From Pseudorhizobium banfieldiae (GTDB taxonomy: Bacteria > Pseudomonadota > Alphaproteobacteria > Rhizobiales > Rhizobiaceae), in the NCBI RefSeq assembly GCF_000967425.1, contig NZ_FO082820.1, forward strand, positions 3,359,501 to 3,423,500: a stretch of 64,000 nt of DNA, written 5' to 3'. A program made the translations under genes and the position numbers. This document shows, piece by piece, positions 36,932 to 47,907 of this stretch (positions are counted from its first letter, which is position 1; each line of letters begins with the position of its first letter). The notes beneath the pieces are model-generated. The model worked only from the letters and a program-made list of their open reading frames with translations. It did no database searches and was not told the origin of the DNA.

Positions 36932-37822
36932 ATCCAGATCGTCTGCGCTTAGGTTCCGGGCTTGGTGAAGCAGAGCGGATACAAGCGGCGTGAAAGGTTC
37001 CCGGTGGGTCGCCACAAGGCCTACCAAGTGGCTCGCCTCCGGCTCCACGATCGGGACCATGCGGATTTCCTTGGCGAAGCCGAAGGAGTGGGCGACGTTC
37101 CTCGGCATGATGCTCGCCCATTGGCCGGTACTGACATGCGAAAGCAAAACGACCATGGAATTCGATTCCAGCGTCGGCTCCACCGTGACGCCTGCTTGTT
37201 CCAGGTGCTGGTTGATGATCCGACGGTTCTGCATGTCCGGCGTCAATAGGCAAAGCCGAACGTTCTCCATCTCGTGCCAAGTGACGGTATCGCGATCCGA
37301 ATAGAGCGTGCCTTCCGCCGTCACCAGCGTGTAGCGCTCCGCATAGAGCGGTACGCTCGTAACCCGGCCGAGCGGCTCGTTGTCGAGATATGTGATACCC
37401 GCGTCGATCTCGAAATTGTCGAGTTGGCTTAGGACCTGCAAGGATGTGCGCGAAACGACCGAGAAGGTGACGTCGGGATGCTTGGCCTGGAACGGCTCGG
37501 TCAACCGGGGAATCATGGCAAGCGCGGTCGGGATCGCTGCTAGCCGGATATGCCCTGACAGGCCGGACTTCGCAGCCCTCATTTCCTCGCGCATGGTCCG
37601 GGCATCACCAACGATCCTCTTGGCCCATTCCAGTACCCGCTGCCCTTCCGGCGTCAGGCCCTGATAGCGGGTGCCACGAACGACGAGCACGACGCCGAGT
37701 TGATCCTCGAGTTGACGGATGGCGGCCGAAAGCGATGGTTGAGATATGCCGCATTCAACGGCCGCCCGCCCGAAGTGACCCTCGCGGGCGAGGACGATGA
37801 AGAGTTCGAGCTTGTCCAGCAT
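36929..37822 (-). CDS. LysR family regulator, probable activator of the fds operon
   Basis: The 297-residue protein has an N-terminal LysR winged helix (about 1-60, with GHFGRAAVECGISQPSLSAAIRQLEDQLG) and a periplasmic-binding-like effector domain (about 90-290). It resembles regulators placed next to NAD-linked formate dehydrogenase genes (FdsR type in Cupriavidus). Unlike many LysR genes it is not divergent: it lies upstream of fdsG on the same strand with a 118-bp gap, so it might also be co-transcribed. The dyad at 36913-36931 overlaps its stop codon. Confidence 0.88.
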   Translation of the reverse strand: MLDKLELFIVLAREGHFGRAAVECGISQPSLSAAIRQLEDQLGVVLVVRGTRYQGLTPEGQRVLEWAKRIVGDARTMREEMRAAKSGLSGHIRLAAIPTALAMIPRLTEPFQAKHPDVTFSVVSRTSLQVLSQLDNFEIDAGITYLDNEPLGRVTSVPLYAERYTLVTAEGTLYSDRDTVTWHEMENVRLCLLTPDMQNRRIINQHLEQAGVTVEPTLESNSMVVLLSHVSTGQWASIMPRNVAHSFGFAKEIRMVPIVEPEASHLVGLVATHREPFTPLVSALLHQARNLSADDLD

Positions 37823-37877
37823 GCGGCACTATCCCGACGAAAGCCGCACAACAGCAAGCCGCAGGCAGAAGCGCAAC

Positions 37878-37904
37878 AAAAAAGGCGGCCCAGCGGCCGC
37901 CTTT
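37878..37904 (-). terminator. Rho-independent terminator of the atp operon
   Basis: On the minus strand AAAGGCGGCC pairs perfectly with GGCCGCCTTT around loop GCTG, followed by TTTG. It sits 20 bases after the atpC stop. Confidence 0.9.
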
Positions 37905-37923
37905 CGAGTGGTCTCTTCGCCGA

Positions 37924-38331
37924 TCAGGCCGGCAGGATGGCGCCGTTGAGTTCGGTAAGCTGGGACAGATATTCTTCGAGCTTGGTCTTATGCTCGTGAT
38001 CGGTCGCGGCACCCGCATCGCTACGGGCAGCCTCGATCCGCGCCTGCAGCGTCTCCCGCGTCACGTCGGAAAGCGGCAGGGCCGATTCGGCCAACACCGT
38101 GCAGCCGGTCGGCAGGATGTCCGCAAAGCCGCCGAACACGACATATTTCGCTTCCTGGCCGGCCGCCGACTTCACCGTCACCACGCCCGGCTTGATGGTC
38201 GTCATCGTAGGAGCATGGTTCGCAAGAACCGTCATCTCGCCCAGCGTAGCCGGGATCACGACTTCGGTAACCTTTTCGGAAAGGAGAAGGCGTTCCGGAG
38301 AGACGAGCTCGAAATTGAAGGCGTCAGCCAT
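37924..38331 (-). CDS. atpC: F1-ATPase epsilon subunit
   Basis: AtpC is the epsilon subunit of F1, which couples rotation and inhibits ATP hydrolysis. The 135-residue product begins MADAFNFELVSPERLLLSEKVTEVVIPATLGEMTVLANHAPTMTTIKPGV, the standard beta-sandwich, and ends in a C-terminal helical part. It is the last gene of atpHAGDC, followed by a strong terminator. Confidence 0.97.
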   Translation of the reverse strand: MADAFNFELVSPERLLLSEKVTEVVIPATLGEMTVLANHAPTMTTIKPGVVTVKSAAGQEAKYVVFGGFADILPTGCTVLAESALPLSDVTRETLQARIEAARSDAGAATDHEHKTKLEEYLSQLTELNGAILPA

Positions 38332-38399
38332 GGCGGTTCACTTCTTCACGTGTTTCATGCAAGGGCGCGCCGCAATTGCAGCGCGCCCGCTGGTCCTGC

Positions 38400-39860
<1,461 letters not shown>

Positions 39861-39865
39861 TTATC

Positions 39866-40744
39866 TCAGAGCGCTTCCGCGCCCGAAATGATTTCAATGA
39901 GTTCCTTGGTGATCTGCGCCTGGCGCTGACGGTTGTAGGACAGCGTCAGCTTGTTGATCATCTCACCGGCATTGCGCGTCGCGTTGTCCATTGCGGACAT
40001 CTGAGCGCCATAGAAGGATGCGTTGTTCTCGAGCAGCGCGCGGAAGATCTGCACAGCCACATTGCGCGGCAGCAGATCCGCGAGGATTTCTTCTTCGCTC
40101 GGCTCGTATTCGTAAAGGGCTGCCGACCCGCTTCCGGCATCCGCTTCGTCGAACTTGGCCGGAATGATCTGCTGGGCCGTGGCTACCTGCGCGATCACCG
40201 ACTGGAAACGTGCATAGAACAGCGTGGCAACGTCGAACTCGCCCTTGTTGAAGAGGTCAAGCACCCGGCGCGCAACATCGTCCGCATTGGCAAAGCTCAG
40301 TTGCTTCACTTCGCGGAAGGTTACGTAATCGACGATGTTGTCCTTGAACGTCCGGCGCAGGATGTCATTACCCTTGCGGCCGACCGTCAGGATCTTCACC
40401 GTCTTGCCTTCCCGGATCAGCTTCAAAGCATGATCACGGGCAAGGCGGATGATGGACGAGTTGAAGCCACCTGCAAGACCACGCTCACCAGTCGCAACGA
40501 CGAGAAGGTGAACCTGATCGCGGCCGGTCCCGGACAGAAGCAGTGGCGCTTCAGCATTGCCGGCATTGGCGGCGGACAGGCTGGCCAGCACCTTGTTCAT
40601 GCGTTCCGCGTAGGGACGTGCAGCCTCGGCCGCCTCCTGCGCACGGCGCAGCTTCGCCGCGGCGACCATCTTCATCGCCTTGGTGATCTTCTGCGTCGCC
40701 TTGACGGAGGCGATCCGGTTTTTCAGATCCTTAAGTGAAGGCAT
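39866..40744 (-). CDS. atpG: F1-ATPase gamma subunit
   Basis: AtpG is the rotor shaft of F1. The 292-residue protein begins [36 protein letters not shown] and ends in the conserved helix [38 protein letters not shown]. It is spaced 42 bases from atpA. Confidence 0.98.
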   Translation of the reverse strand: MPSLKDLKNRIASVKATQKITKAMKMVAAAKLRRAQEAAEAARPYAERMNKVLASLSAANAGNAEAPLLLSGTGRDQVHLLVVATGERGLAGGFNSSIIRLARDHALKLIREGKTVKILTVGRKGNDILRRTFKDNIVDYVTFREVKQLSFANADDVARRVLDLFNKGEFDVATLFYARFQSVIAQVATAQQIIPAKFDEADAGSGSAALYEYEPSEEEILADLLPRNVAVQIFRALLENNASFYGAQMSAMDNATRNAGEMINKLTLSYNRQRQAQITKELIEIISGAEAL

Positions 40745-40786
40745 CCGTTATCGGTCCCCTAAGGGTTAGTGTGCGTGATCCGGGGC

Positions 40787-42316
40787 TCAGGCGAAGGACT
40801 TGGCGTAGGCGTCGAGCGCCGCCTTCAACTTGGCCTTGACGTCGTCCGACAGAGCCTTCTCGGTGCGGATCGCATCGAGGACATCCTTGCCTTCCGAACG
40901 CATGTAGGTGAGCAGACCCTGTTCGAACTTGCCGACATCGCCGACCGGGATCTTGTCCAGGTAGCCGTTGACACCTGCGAAGATCACCGCAACCTGCTCT
41001 TCCGTTTTCAGCGGCGAGAACTGCGGCTGCTTCAGGAGCTCGGTCAGGCGCGCACCACGGTTCAGCAGGCGCTGTGTTGCAGCGTCGAGGTCCGAGCCAA
41101 ACTGGGCGAACGCCGCCATTTCACGATACTGGGCAAGCTCGCCCTTGATCGAACCGGCAACCTGCTTCATCGCCTTCACCTGCGCGGCGGAGCCAACGCG
41201 GGAAACCGACAGACCGACGTTCACGGCCGGGCGGATACCCTGGTAGAACAGGTCGGTCTCGAGGAAGATCTGGCCGTCGGTGATCGAGATCACGTTGGTC
41301 GGAATGAACGCCGAAACGTCGTTACCCTGGGTTTCGATGACCGGCAGGGCCGTCAGCGAACCGGCACCGCGCTCGTCGGAGAGCTTGGCCGCGCGCTCGA
41401 GAAGACGCGAGTGCAGATAGAAAACATCGCCCGGATAAGCTTCGCGGCCCGGCGGGCGGCGCAGAAGCAGGGACATCTGGCGGTAGGCGACAGCCTGCTT
41501 GGAAAGGTCGTCGTAGGCAATCAGCGCATGCTGCCCGTTGTCACGGAAGTACTCGCCCATCGCGCAACCGGCGAACGGTGCAAGATACTGCATCGGAGCC
41601 GGGTCGGAGGCCGTTGCGGCGACGATGATCGAGTACTGCAGAGCACCGCGCTCTTCCAGAACCTTCACGAACTGCGCGACGGTCGACCGCTTCTGGCCGA
41701 TAGCAACATAGACGCAGAACAGCTTCTCGCTGTCCGGACCGTTGTCGTGGATCGGCTTCTGGTTCAGGAAGGTGTCGAGGATGATGGCGGTCTTGCCGGT
41801 CTGACGGTCGCCGATGACGAGCTCGCGCTGGCCGCGGCCAACCGGGATCAGGGCGTCGATGGCCTTGAGGCCGGTCGACATTGGCTCATGAACCGACTTG
41901 CGCGGAATGATTCCAGGCGCCTTTACGTCGACACGCGAACGGCGCGTCGCGTTGATCGGGCCCTTGCCGTCGATCGGGTTGCCGAGCGCATCGACGACGC
42001 GGCCAAGCAGCTCCGGGCCGACCGGCACGTCAACGATGGCGCCGGTCCGCTTGACGGTGTCGCCTTCCTTGATCTCACGGTCCGAACCAAAGACGACCAC
42101 ACCGACGTTGTCGGCTTCGAGGTTGAGGGCCATGCCGCGCACGCCGCCGGGGAATTCGACCATTTCACCGGCCTGGATGTTGTCCAGACCGTATACGCGG
42201 GCAATACCGTCACCAACGGAGAGAACCTGGCCGACTTCGGATACCTCAGCCTCCTGACCGAAGTTCTTGATTTGATCTTTCAGAATTGCGGAAATTTCCG
42301 CGGCGCGGATATCCAT
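40787..42316 (-). CDS. atpA: F1-ATPase alpha subunit
   Basis: AtpA is the non-catalytic nucleotide-binding subunit of F1. The 509-residue product has the P-loop GDRQTGKT at 169-176 and the conserved [24 protein letters not shown] segment. Its ATG shares one base with the atpH stop, so translation is coupled. Confidence 0.99.
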   Translation of the reverse strand: MDIRAAEISAILKDQIKNFGQEAEVSEVGQVLSVGDGIARVYGLDNIQAGEMVEFPGGVRGMALNLEADNVGVVVFGSDREIKEGDTVKRTGAIVDVPVGPELLGRVVDALGNPIDGKGPINATRRSRVDVKAPGIIPRKSVHEPMSTGLKAIDALIPVGRGQRELVIGDRQTGKTAIILDTFLNQKPIHDNGPDSEKLFCVYVAIGQKRSTVAQFVKVLEERGALQYSIIVAATASDPAPMQYLAPFAGCAMGEYFRDNGQHALIAYDDLSKQAVAYRQMSLLLRRPPGREAYPGDVFYLHSRLLERAAKLSDERGAGSLTALPVIETQGNDVSAFIPTNVISITDGQIFLETDLFYQGIRPAVNVGLSVSRVGSAAQVKAMKQVAGSIKGELAQYREMAAFAQFGSDLDAATQRLLNRGARLTELLKQPQFSPLKTEEQVAVIFAGVNGYLDKIPVGDVGKFEQGLLTYMRSEGKDVLDAIRTEKALSDDVKAKLKAALDAYAKSFA

Positions 42317-42882
42317 CAGCCAACCTCTTTCAGTGCAAGCTTAAGGGTGGAAAGTTTGGTGCGAAGGGAGGTGTCGATCTGTCGCGACCCGACCTTGACG
42401 ATCAGGCCACCAAGAAGCGAGGCATCCACCTTGACGGCGACGACCACGTCCTTGCCAGTGACGCCCTTCAGCGCCGACTTGAGTTCTTGTTCCTGGGCCG
42501 GCGTCAACGCGTGTGCGGACGTCACTTCGGCCGTAACTTCGCCGCGATGGGCGGCTGCGATCTGGCGATAACCCCGGATCATGCCCGGCAGGGCGAAAAG
42601 GCGACGATTGCTCGCAACGACCTTCAGGAAGTTGGCGACCATGCCGCGGATGCCAGCCTTGTCGGCGACTGCGGAGATGGCACGCACCTGCTCCTCGGCG
42701 GAAAAGACCGGGCTCTGGATCAGGCGCCGCAGGTCCTCGCTCTCGTCCATCATAGCCTGGAACCGGTCGAGATCCGCGCCGACTGCATCGATCGAACCTG
42801 CCTCGAGCGCCAGCTCGAAGAGCGAGGATGCATAGCGCTCAGCTACACCGGAAATCAGCTGGGACGTGTCAGCCACGGGCAC
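42316..42882 (-). CDS. atpH: F1-ATPase delta subunit
   Basis: AtpH (OSCP-like) forms the stator link between F1 and F0. The 188-residue product has the N-terminal helical domain and the C-terminal [32 protein letters not shown] signature. It starts with GTG (42882, or the GTG two codons on), behind AAGGGA. It is the first gene of the F1 operon. F0 genes are not next to it; in this bacterial group they form a separate operon. An FNR-type palindrome overlaps its ribosome-binding site. Confidence 0.96.
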   Translation of the reverse strand: MPVADTSQLISGVAERYASSLFELALEAGSIDAVGADLDRFQAMMDESEDLRRLIQSPVFSAEEQVRAISAVADKAGIRGMVANFLKVVASNRRLFALPGMIRGYRQIAAAHRGEVTAEVTSAHALTPAQEQELKSALKGVTGKDVVVAVKVDASLLGGLIVKVGSRQIDTSLRTKLSTLKLALKEVG

Positions 42883-42890
42883 AGTTTCCC

Positions 42891-42904
42891 TTGATTGTCA
42901 TCAA
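42891..42904. promoter_or_regulatory. FNR/FixK-type box at the atpH start
   Basis: TTGAT-TGTC-ATCAA matches the FNR/FixK consensus exactly. It lies eight bases upstream of the atpH start codon and overlaps its Shine-Dalgarno region. That position does not suit activation of a promoter for this gene, but could suit repression, or be fortuitous. Confidence 0.5.
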
Positions 42905-43130
42905 CGGCCGGACCTCGCGGACGGAGATCGATAAGCCCTTGTGAGTATTTGCTATTTTGTTGAAAACAACCAGCTTTTGGGCTGGCCCCTTCAGACTTTC
43001 GCGGTTCGTCTACCATAGGATCTATGGACTCGCAACACGGCAGATAGGCTAAAACGTCCGGGCTAGAAGGGGTTGAACCGATTTTATCACCCTGCCTGTG
43101 CGGATTCGGGATGAGAAGCAGCGAACCGCG
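42905..43130. other. atp operon upstream region
   Basis: This spacer precedes atpH and follows the small DUF4345-like gene. It contains a short hairpin CCAGC/GCTGG (42970-42985), followed on the minus strand by TTGTTTT, which may end the upstream gene. It also holds an AT-richer stretch near 42940-42980 suitable for a promoter. I cannot place a -35/-10 pair with confidence. Confidence 0.4.
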
Positions 43131-43514
43131 CTAGAAATAGCCGAGAACATAGCCGAGCGGCAGCGCAGCGAGCGCGAGCTGCGCGATCAGCACCAGGGCG
43201 TTGATGGTTATTCTGCCGCGGTCGAGGAAGAGTGATAGCAGACGCCCCAGCGCCGCAAACCCGAGCGCGCTGCCGAGCATGAGATAGGTGAAGTCCTGCG
43301 CAAGGGCGATCGCTGCCAGCCCCAGGCCCAGGTGGAGCCCGCCAATCGAGCGCGTCGCGCCGAAGCCGACGGAGGTGACCTCCCCCGTGACCAGCCCCCC
43401 TGCCCTCAGCAGCCGGGCCGGAAACAGCATGGTCAGAAGACCGAATACCGCGACGAGAAGGGCGGCCAGGAATGCCAGGCGCTCCGGCAGCTCGGCGGGA
43501 AAGTAGAGTTCCAA
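43131..43514 (-). CDS. Small four-span membrane protein (DUF4345-like)
   Basis: The 127-residue product has four hydrophobic segments (about 13-32, 57-75, 77-95 and 103-124) linked by short loops with RSIGGLHLGLGL and GRLLSLFLDRG. This pattern resembles the DUF4345 family of unknown function. The start is TTG at 43514: AGGAG lies six bases upstream and no ATG exists in this frame at that point. No function can be given. It lies between the priA and atpH genes on the same strand. Confidence 0.72.
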   Translation of the reverse strand: MELYFPAELPERLAFLAALLVAVFGLLTMLFPARLLRAGGLVTGEVTSVGFGATRSIGGLHLGLGLAAIALAQDFTYLMLGSALGFAALGRLLSLFLDRGRITINALVLIAQLALAALPLGYVLGYF

Positions 43515-43566
43515 TGTTCACTCCTGAAAATCGTGAACTGCCCCAATACCAGCAGGCCATTGATTC

Positions 43567-45786
43567 TCAAAGGAAGCTCTGGGGATCGACGTCGATCTGC
43601 ACATGCACCGAGCCGCGAACCTTGGGCCCCTGCGCCACCATGCTCTTCAGGAAGGCCTGCATGTCGGAATTCCGCCTGCCATGGACCAGGAGTCGGAAGC
43701 GATGCCGGCCCCTGACCAGCGCCAGCGGCGCCTCGGCCGGCCCGAGCACGGCAACTCCGGAGACATGCGGAGCGGCGGCACGCAGGCCGCGCGCATGCAC
43801 CTCCGCATCGGCACGGCTCTCGGCGGACACGATGATCGACGCCAGCCGGCCGAAGGGCGGCAGGATCGCGCGTTCCCGCTCGATGATCTCCCGCTCATAG
43901 AACGCCCCCGCATCACCGGAAACGATCGCCTGCATGACCGGATGCTGCGGCTGGTAGGTCTGCAATAGTCCGTGGCTCTTGAGCCCTGTCCGCCCTGCGC
44001 GTCCCGTCACCTGGCTGAGCAACTGGAAGGTTCGTTCAGCGGCACGGGGATCGCCATTCGCCAGCCCCAGATCCGCGTCGACGATGCCGACAAGGGTCAT
44101 CAGCGGAAAATTATGTCCCTTCGCCACCAGTTGCGTGCCGATGACGATGTCCGCATCGCCGCGGGTGATCGCCTCCAGCTCCAGCCGGAGACGCTTGACG
44201 CCGCCGAGCAGGTCGGAAGACATGACGATGGTGCGGGCGTCTGGAAAATGCCTTTCCACTTCTTCCGCGATCCGTTCCACGCCCGGACCGCATGCGACGA
44301 GATGGTCGAGCGTGCCGCAGTCGGGGCACGCCTCCGGCGTCGGCTCGCTATAGCCGCACTGATGGCACTGGATCTGGTTGCGGAACCGGTGCTCGACCAG
44401 CCAGCTCGAGCATTGCGGGCACTGGAAGCGATGTCCGCAGACCCGGCACAGGGTGAGCGGTGCATAACCGCGCCGATTGAGGAACAGAAGCGCCTGCTCG
44501 CCGCGCTCTATGGTCTTGCCCACGGCCCTCAGAAGCACAGGAGACAGGAAGCCACCCCGTTCGGGGGGATGCTTGCGCATGTCGATCAGGTGGAGGTCCG
44601 GCAGTGCCGCTTCGCCGTATCGTGTCGGCAAGTGCACCAGGTGGTAACGCCCGGCCTGTGCGTTTACCTGGCTTTCCACCGATGGCGTCGCAGAGACGAG
44701 GACGATCGGGAAGTCGCCGATCCGGGCCCGCACGACCGCCATGTCGCGCGCATTGTAGAAGACCCGGTCTTCCTGTTTGTAGGCGGGGTCGTGTTCCTCG
44801 TCGACCACGATCAGGCCGAGGTTTTCGAAGGGAAGGAAGAGCGCCGAACGGGCGCCAGCGACCACCTGCACCTCCCCCGTGACGATGCCCCGCCAGACCT
44901 TCTCGCGCATCCGCGGCGAAAGCTCGGAATGCCATTCGCCAGGCTTAGCCCCGAAGCGGTCCTCAAAGCGCTCCAGGAAGCTCGACGTCAGGGCGATTTC
45001 AGGGAGGAGGATGAGCACCTGCCGGCCCTGCCGCAATGTTTCCGCGATCGCTTCGAAGTAGACCTCCGTCTTCCCGGAACCGGTAACCCCATCGATGAGC
45101 GAGGCGGTAAAGCCGCCTTTCCTGACGAGGTCGACGATGTCGCGAGCAGCATCCTTCTGCGGCCCCTCGATCCGCGACGGCGCATAGTCCGGATCGGGCC
45201 TCGCGACCACCGGCGGCGGCGGCAGGAAGACAGTCTCGAACAGCCCCTGCTGCGTCAGCCCGTCAACGACGCTCGTGGAAACGCCGGCGGCATGGGCGAG
45301 GCCGGCCCGCGTCCACGGCACGTCCTCGCCGACCAGGGCGAGGACCCTTGATCGCGCCGGTGTCATCCGCTCCGGACGCCCGCCGACATAGCGTACACCC
45401 TCCACCATGGGCTCGGGCTCCAGTGCTGCGGGGGCACGGATTGCCATGCGCGCCACCAGGCCCGGCGGAGACAACGTATAGCTCGCCACCCACTCGATGA
45501 AGCGCCGCATCTCGGGGGAGAGAGCAGGGCAGTCGAAAGCCAGCGTGATCGGCCGCAGCTTCTTCGGATCGAGCCTGTCGTCGTTGCCGCCCTCCCAGAC
45601 GACGCCGATCACTTGGCGCGGGCCGAGCGGCACCTGCACGACGGAGCCCGGCTCGACATGCATGCCGGCTGGTACGGCATAGCTGTAGGGACCCGGCGCC
45701 GGAAGCGGCACTAGCACCGGAACGACGCGCTGGACCGATGGCTGGGCCAGGAGTTCACCGAAGAGCGAGGAGGAATCTGGGCTCAT
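43567..45786 (-). CDS. priA: Primosomal helicase PriA
   Basis: PriA restarts stalled replication forks by loading DnaB through the primosome. From ATG 45786 the product is 739 residues. It has an N-terminal DNA-binding domain (VPVLVPLPAPGPYSYAVPAG), a DEAD-type helicase core with Walker A GVTGSGKTE at about 230-238 and DEEHDPAYKQ. The zinc-binding insert holds the paired cysteines CRVCGHRFQCPQC and CHQCGYSEPTPEACPDCG. I rejected the frame extending to 45930 because it crosses the acyltransferase stop. It lies downstream of the acyltransferase gene with a 61-bp gap. Confidence 0.97.
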   Translation of the reverse strand: MSPDSSSLFGELLAQPSVQRVVPVLVPLPAPGPYSYAVPAGMHVEPGSVVQVPLGPRQVIGVVWEGGNDDRLDPKKLRPITLAFDCPALSPEMRRFIEWVASYTLSPPGLVARMAIRAPAALEPEPMVEGVRYVGGRPERMTPARSRVLALVGEDVPWTRAGLAHAAGVSTSVVDGLTQQGLFETVFLPPPPVVARPDPDYAPSRIEGPQKDAARDIVDLVRKGGFTASLIDGVTGSGKTEVYFEAIAETLRQGRQVLILLPEIALTSSFLERFEDRFGAKPGEWHSELSPRMREKVWRGIVTGEVQVVAGARSALFLPFENLGLIVVDEEHDPAYKQEDRVFYNARDMAVVRARIGDFPIVLVSATPSVESQVNAQAGRYHLVHLPTRYGEAALPDLHLIDMRKHPPERGGFLSPVLLRAVGKTIERGEQALLFLNRRGYAPLTLCRVCGHRFQCPQCSSWLVEHRFRNQIQCHQCGYSEPTPEACPDCGTLDHLVACGPGVERIAEEVERHFPDARTIVMSSDLLGGVKRLRLELEAITRGDADIVIGTQLVAKGHNFPLMTLVGIVDADLGLANGDPRAAERTFQLLSQVTGRAGRTGLKSHGLLQTYQPQHPVMQAIVSGDAGAFYEREIIERERAILPPFGRLASIIVSAESRADAEVHARGLRAAAPHVSGVAVLGPAEAPLALVRGRHRFRLLVHGRRNSDMQAFLKSMVAQGPKVRGSVHVQIDVDPQSFL

Positions 45787-45847
45787 GCGGCGGGACCTTG
45801 CCCCGAAGCCCGCAAAAATGAAACATCTGATATTGCAGCTGGACGCC

Positions 45848-46756
45848 TTATTCCTGCGCCAGGCTGAATACCGAATGATGGTCTTGCGCCAGTTCGAAGA
45901 CCGCGTGCTTCTCGATCGCCCGCGTAACATCCTGCGGATCGCCTTCCAGCTGCTCCGGCTGGATCAGATGCCCGATCGTCACGTCGAAACGGTTGCCCTT
46001 CTTGTTGAGGAGTTCGTAGAAGACCGTCATGTCGCGCAGCTCGGTCGACCACTTGGCAAACCAGTAGAAGAGCCCCGAATTGCGCGCCTTCATGTGGATC
46101 GGCAGGATCGGCAGGTTGTATTTCTTCGCAAGTCCGACAGCCGACGTCTTCCAGGGCCGCTCGTTGAGCCGACCGTCCGCCCAGTAGGCGATGCGCCCCG
46201 ACGGGAAAAGCACCATCACCTTGCCGTCCTCGACGGTCTTGTTGGTCAGGACAAGCGTCTCGCGGGTCTTGAGCTTGCTCTTGTGTTCCTCCCGCCATTC
46301 GACGGGTATGATCATTTCGGCGAAGCGTGGATTGACGCGGACGGCATCACGGTTGGCGAAAACCATCATGTCGGGTCGGCGCGGCTTGAGGACGTCGAAC
46401 ACTGCGACGCCGTCGGCAATGCCCGTCGGGTGATTGCTGACGAGAATGAAGCCGCCGGTTTCGGGAATGCGATCTGCATTGGTCACGCGGACATCGAGCT
46501 TGAGCGTGTCGCTGAGATATTCGAAGGACTGGAAGCCCGGCATCGCTGCGATGTCATTCGCGAACTCGATGGCACGGTCGTAGCGCAGCAAGGAATAAAG
46601 AAATGGCCGCATCACCGGCCAGAGCGGATGCTTGACGATGCGCTGTCCCCGCTCAGCAATGAGAGTATCAACGATGTGACCGGGTTTACCTTGGGAAACC
46701 AGAGAAAGTGCTTCGGCAAAATGCCCGAGGGAGGACATTGAATCTCGGCGCGCCAT
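45848..46756 (-). CDS. PlsC-like lysophospholipid acyltransferase family protein
   Basis: The 302-residue product belongs to the glycerol-phosphate/lysolipid acyltransferase superfamily. The catalytic His/Asp motif reads NHPTGIADG (His109, Asp115), a five-residue spacing like that in the hemolysin/OlsA-like branch (NHPLGGLDG) rather than the canonical HX4D. FPSGRIAYW forms the third block. I chose ATG 46756, behind AGGAG. Substrate is not clear: a membrane lipid or an amino-acid-containing lipid is possible. Confidence 0.8.
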   Translation of the reverse strand: MARRDSMSSLGHFAEALSLVSQGKPGHIVDTLIAERGQRIVKHPLWPVMRPFLYSLLRYDRAIEFANDIAAMPGFQSFEYLSDTLKLDVRVTNADRIPETGGFILVSNHPTGIADGVAVFDVLKPRRPDMMVFANRDAVRVNPRFAEMIIPVEWREEHKSKLKTRETLVLTNKTVEDGKVMVLFPSGRIAYWADGRLNERPWKTSAVGLAKKYNLPILPIHMKARNSGLFYWFAKWSTELRDMTVFYELLNKKGNRFDVTIGHLIQPEQLEGDPQDVTRAIEKHAVFELAQDHHSVFSLAQE

Positions 46757-46893
46757 ACGAACTCCTGCAGAGAGGATAGGGGTATATCGCAGTCCGATAT
46801 GATCGGCCAGTGACAACGGTCGCATCCTTCAGTGAATAGTAACGCGATCAGAAGCAATCTGGGGTCACCCTGCACCGATTCAATAGGCATGAC

Positions 46894-47829
46894 TTGAGCG
46901 ACATACTAACGATCGCAGCCCCAGACCTCCTCCAGCATCGCGTGGAATGGCTGGACAATCTGGCACGGGAGCGGCGTCTTTCCGCCAACACGCTTGAAGC
47001 CTACGAACGCGATACCCGCCAATTCCTGAGCTTCCTGACCGGTCATCTCGGTGGTCCGCCTCGGGTCGCCGACATCCACACGCTCCGCCCCGCCGACCTG
47101 CGTGCATTTCTGGCAGTCCGCCGGCGCCACGGCTCCGGCGCCCGCTCGCTTGGGCGGCACCTGGCAGGCTTGCGCTCGTTTCTTCATTACCTGGAGCGGC
47201 AGGGCCTGATCAACGCAGCGGCTGCCGGCGCTGTCCGTGCGCCTCGGCAGCCGAAATCACTCCCGAAGCCGCTCAGCGATCGACAGGCACTGGCGGTCGT
47301 CGGCCAGGACGCCCAACTGCAGGAGGAACCCTGGATCGCCGCGCGGGATGCTGCCGTGCTGACGCTGCTTTATGGCTGCGGACTACGAATATCGGAGGCC
47401 CTCGCACTGACGTTGCGGGATCTTGAGGCTGGTACCTCTGGCCTTCGCGTCACCGGCAAGGGCGGCAAGGTCCGGATCGTACCGCTGCTCCCCGTCGTGG
47501 TCGAGGCGGTGGCAGCCTACCGGAAGCTCTGTCCCTATGCTCCTCCGCCGGACCAGCCCTTGTTTCGCGGCGCCCGTGGGGGACCGCTGCAGCCCGCCAT
47601 CATTCAACGCGGCATGCAGAAGCTGCGCGGCGCGCTCGGCCTGCCTGACACCGCCACGCCGCACGCGCTGCGCCACTCCTTCGCGACGCACCTCCTGGCA
47701 GGCGGCGGTGATCTGAGGACAATCCAGGAGCTTCTGGGACATGCAAGCCTCTCGACGACGCAGGTCTATACTGGCGTCGACACGCTACGCCTGCTGGAGG
47801 TCTACGATCGGGCGCATCCGCGGGCATAG
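46894..47829 (+). CDS. xerC: Site-specific tyrosine recombinase XerC
   Basis: XerC is the partner of XerD for dimer resolution at dif. The 311-residue product shows the core-binding domain (about 10-105) and catalytic residues R165, K189, H257, R260, H283 and Y292 (in TTQVYTG). The start appears to be TTG 46894: the nearest ATG (46889) is out of frame and closes after one codon, and no in-frame ATG precedes the core domain. It is divergent from the acyltransferase gene. Confidence 0.95.
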   Translation: MSDILTIAAPDLLQHRVEWLDNLARERRLSANTLEAYERDTRQFLSFLTGHLGGPPRVADIHTLRPADLRAFLAVRRRHGSGARSLGRHLAGLRSFLHYLERQGLINAAAAGAVRAPRQPKSLPKPLSDRQALAVVGQDAQLQEEPWIAARDAAVLTLLYGCGLRISEALALTLRDLEAGTSGLRVTGKGGKVRIVPLLPVVVEAVAAYRKLCPYAPPPDQPLFRGARGGPLQPAIIQRGMQKLRGALGLPDTATPHALRHSFATHLLAGGGDLRTIQELLGHASLSTTQVYTGVDTLRLLEVYDRAHPRA

Positions 47830-47907
47830 GATTGCCTTAACCATCCGCCTTAATGGCTCGTGCAGGTCGTGAGGTTAAGGTCCTTGTGGCCTCCCTGGAA
47901 GGATGAC

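Noticed and set aside
40769..42571. 600-codon open frame antisense to atpA/atpH
   Set aside because: It is a shadow of the ATP synthase genes, with no ribosome-binding site or domain.
47837..47853. Possible CtrA site TTAACC...TTAA after xerC
   Set aside because: The two TTAA halves are nine bases apart rather than seven, and it does not sit clearly at a promoter.
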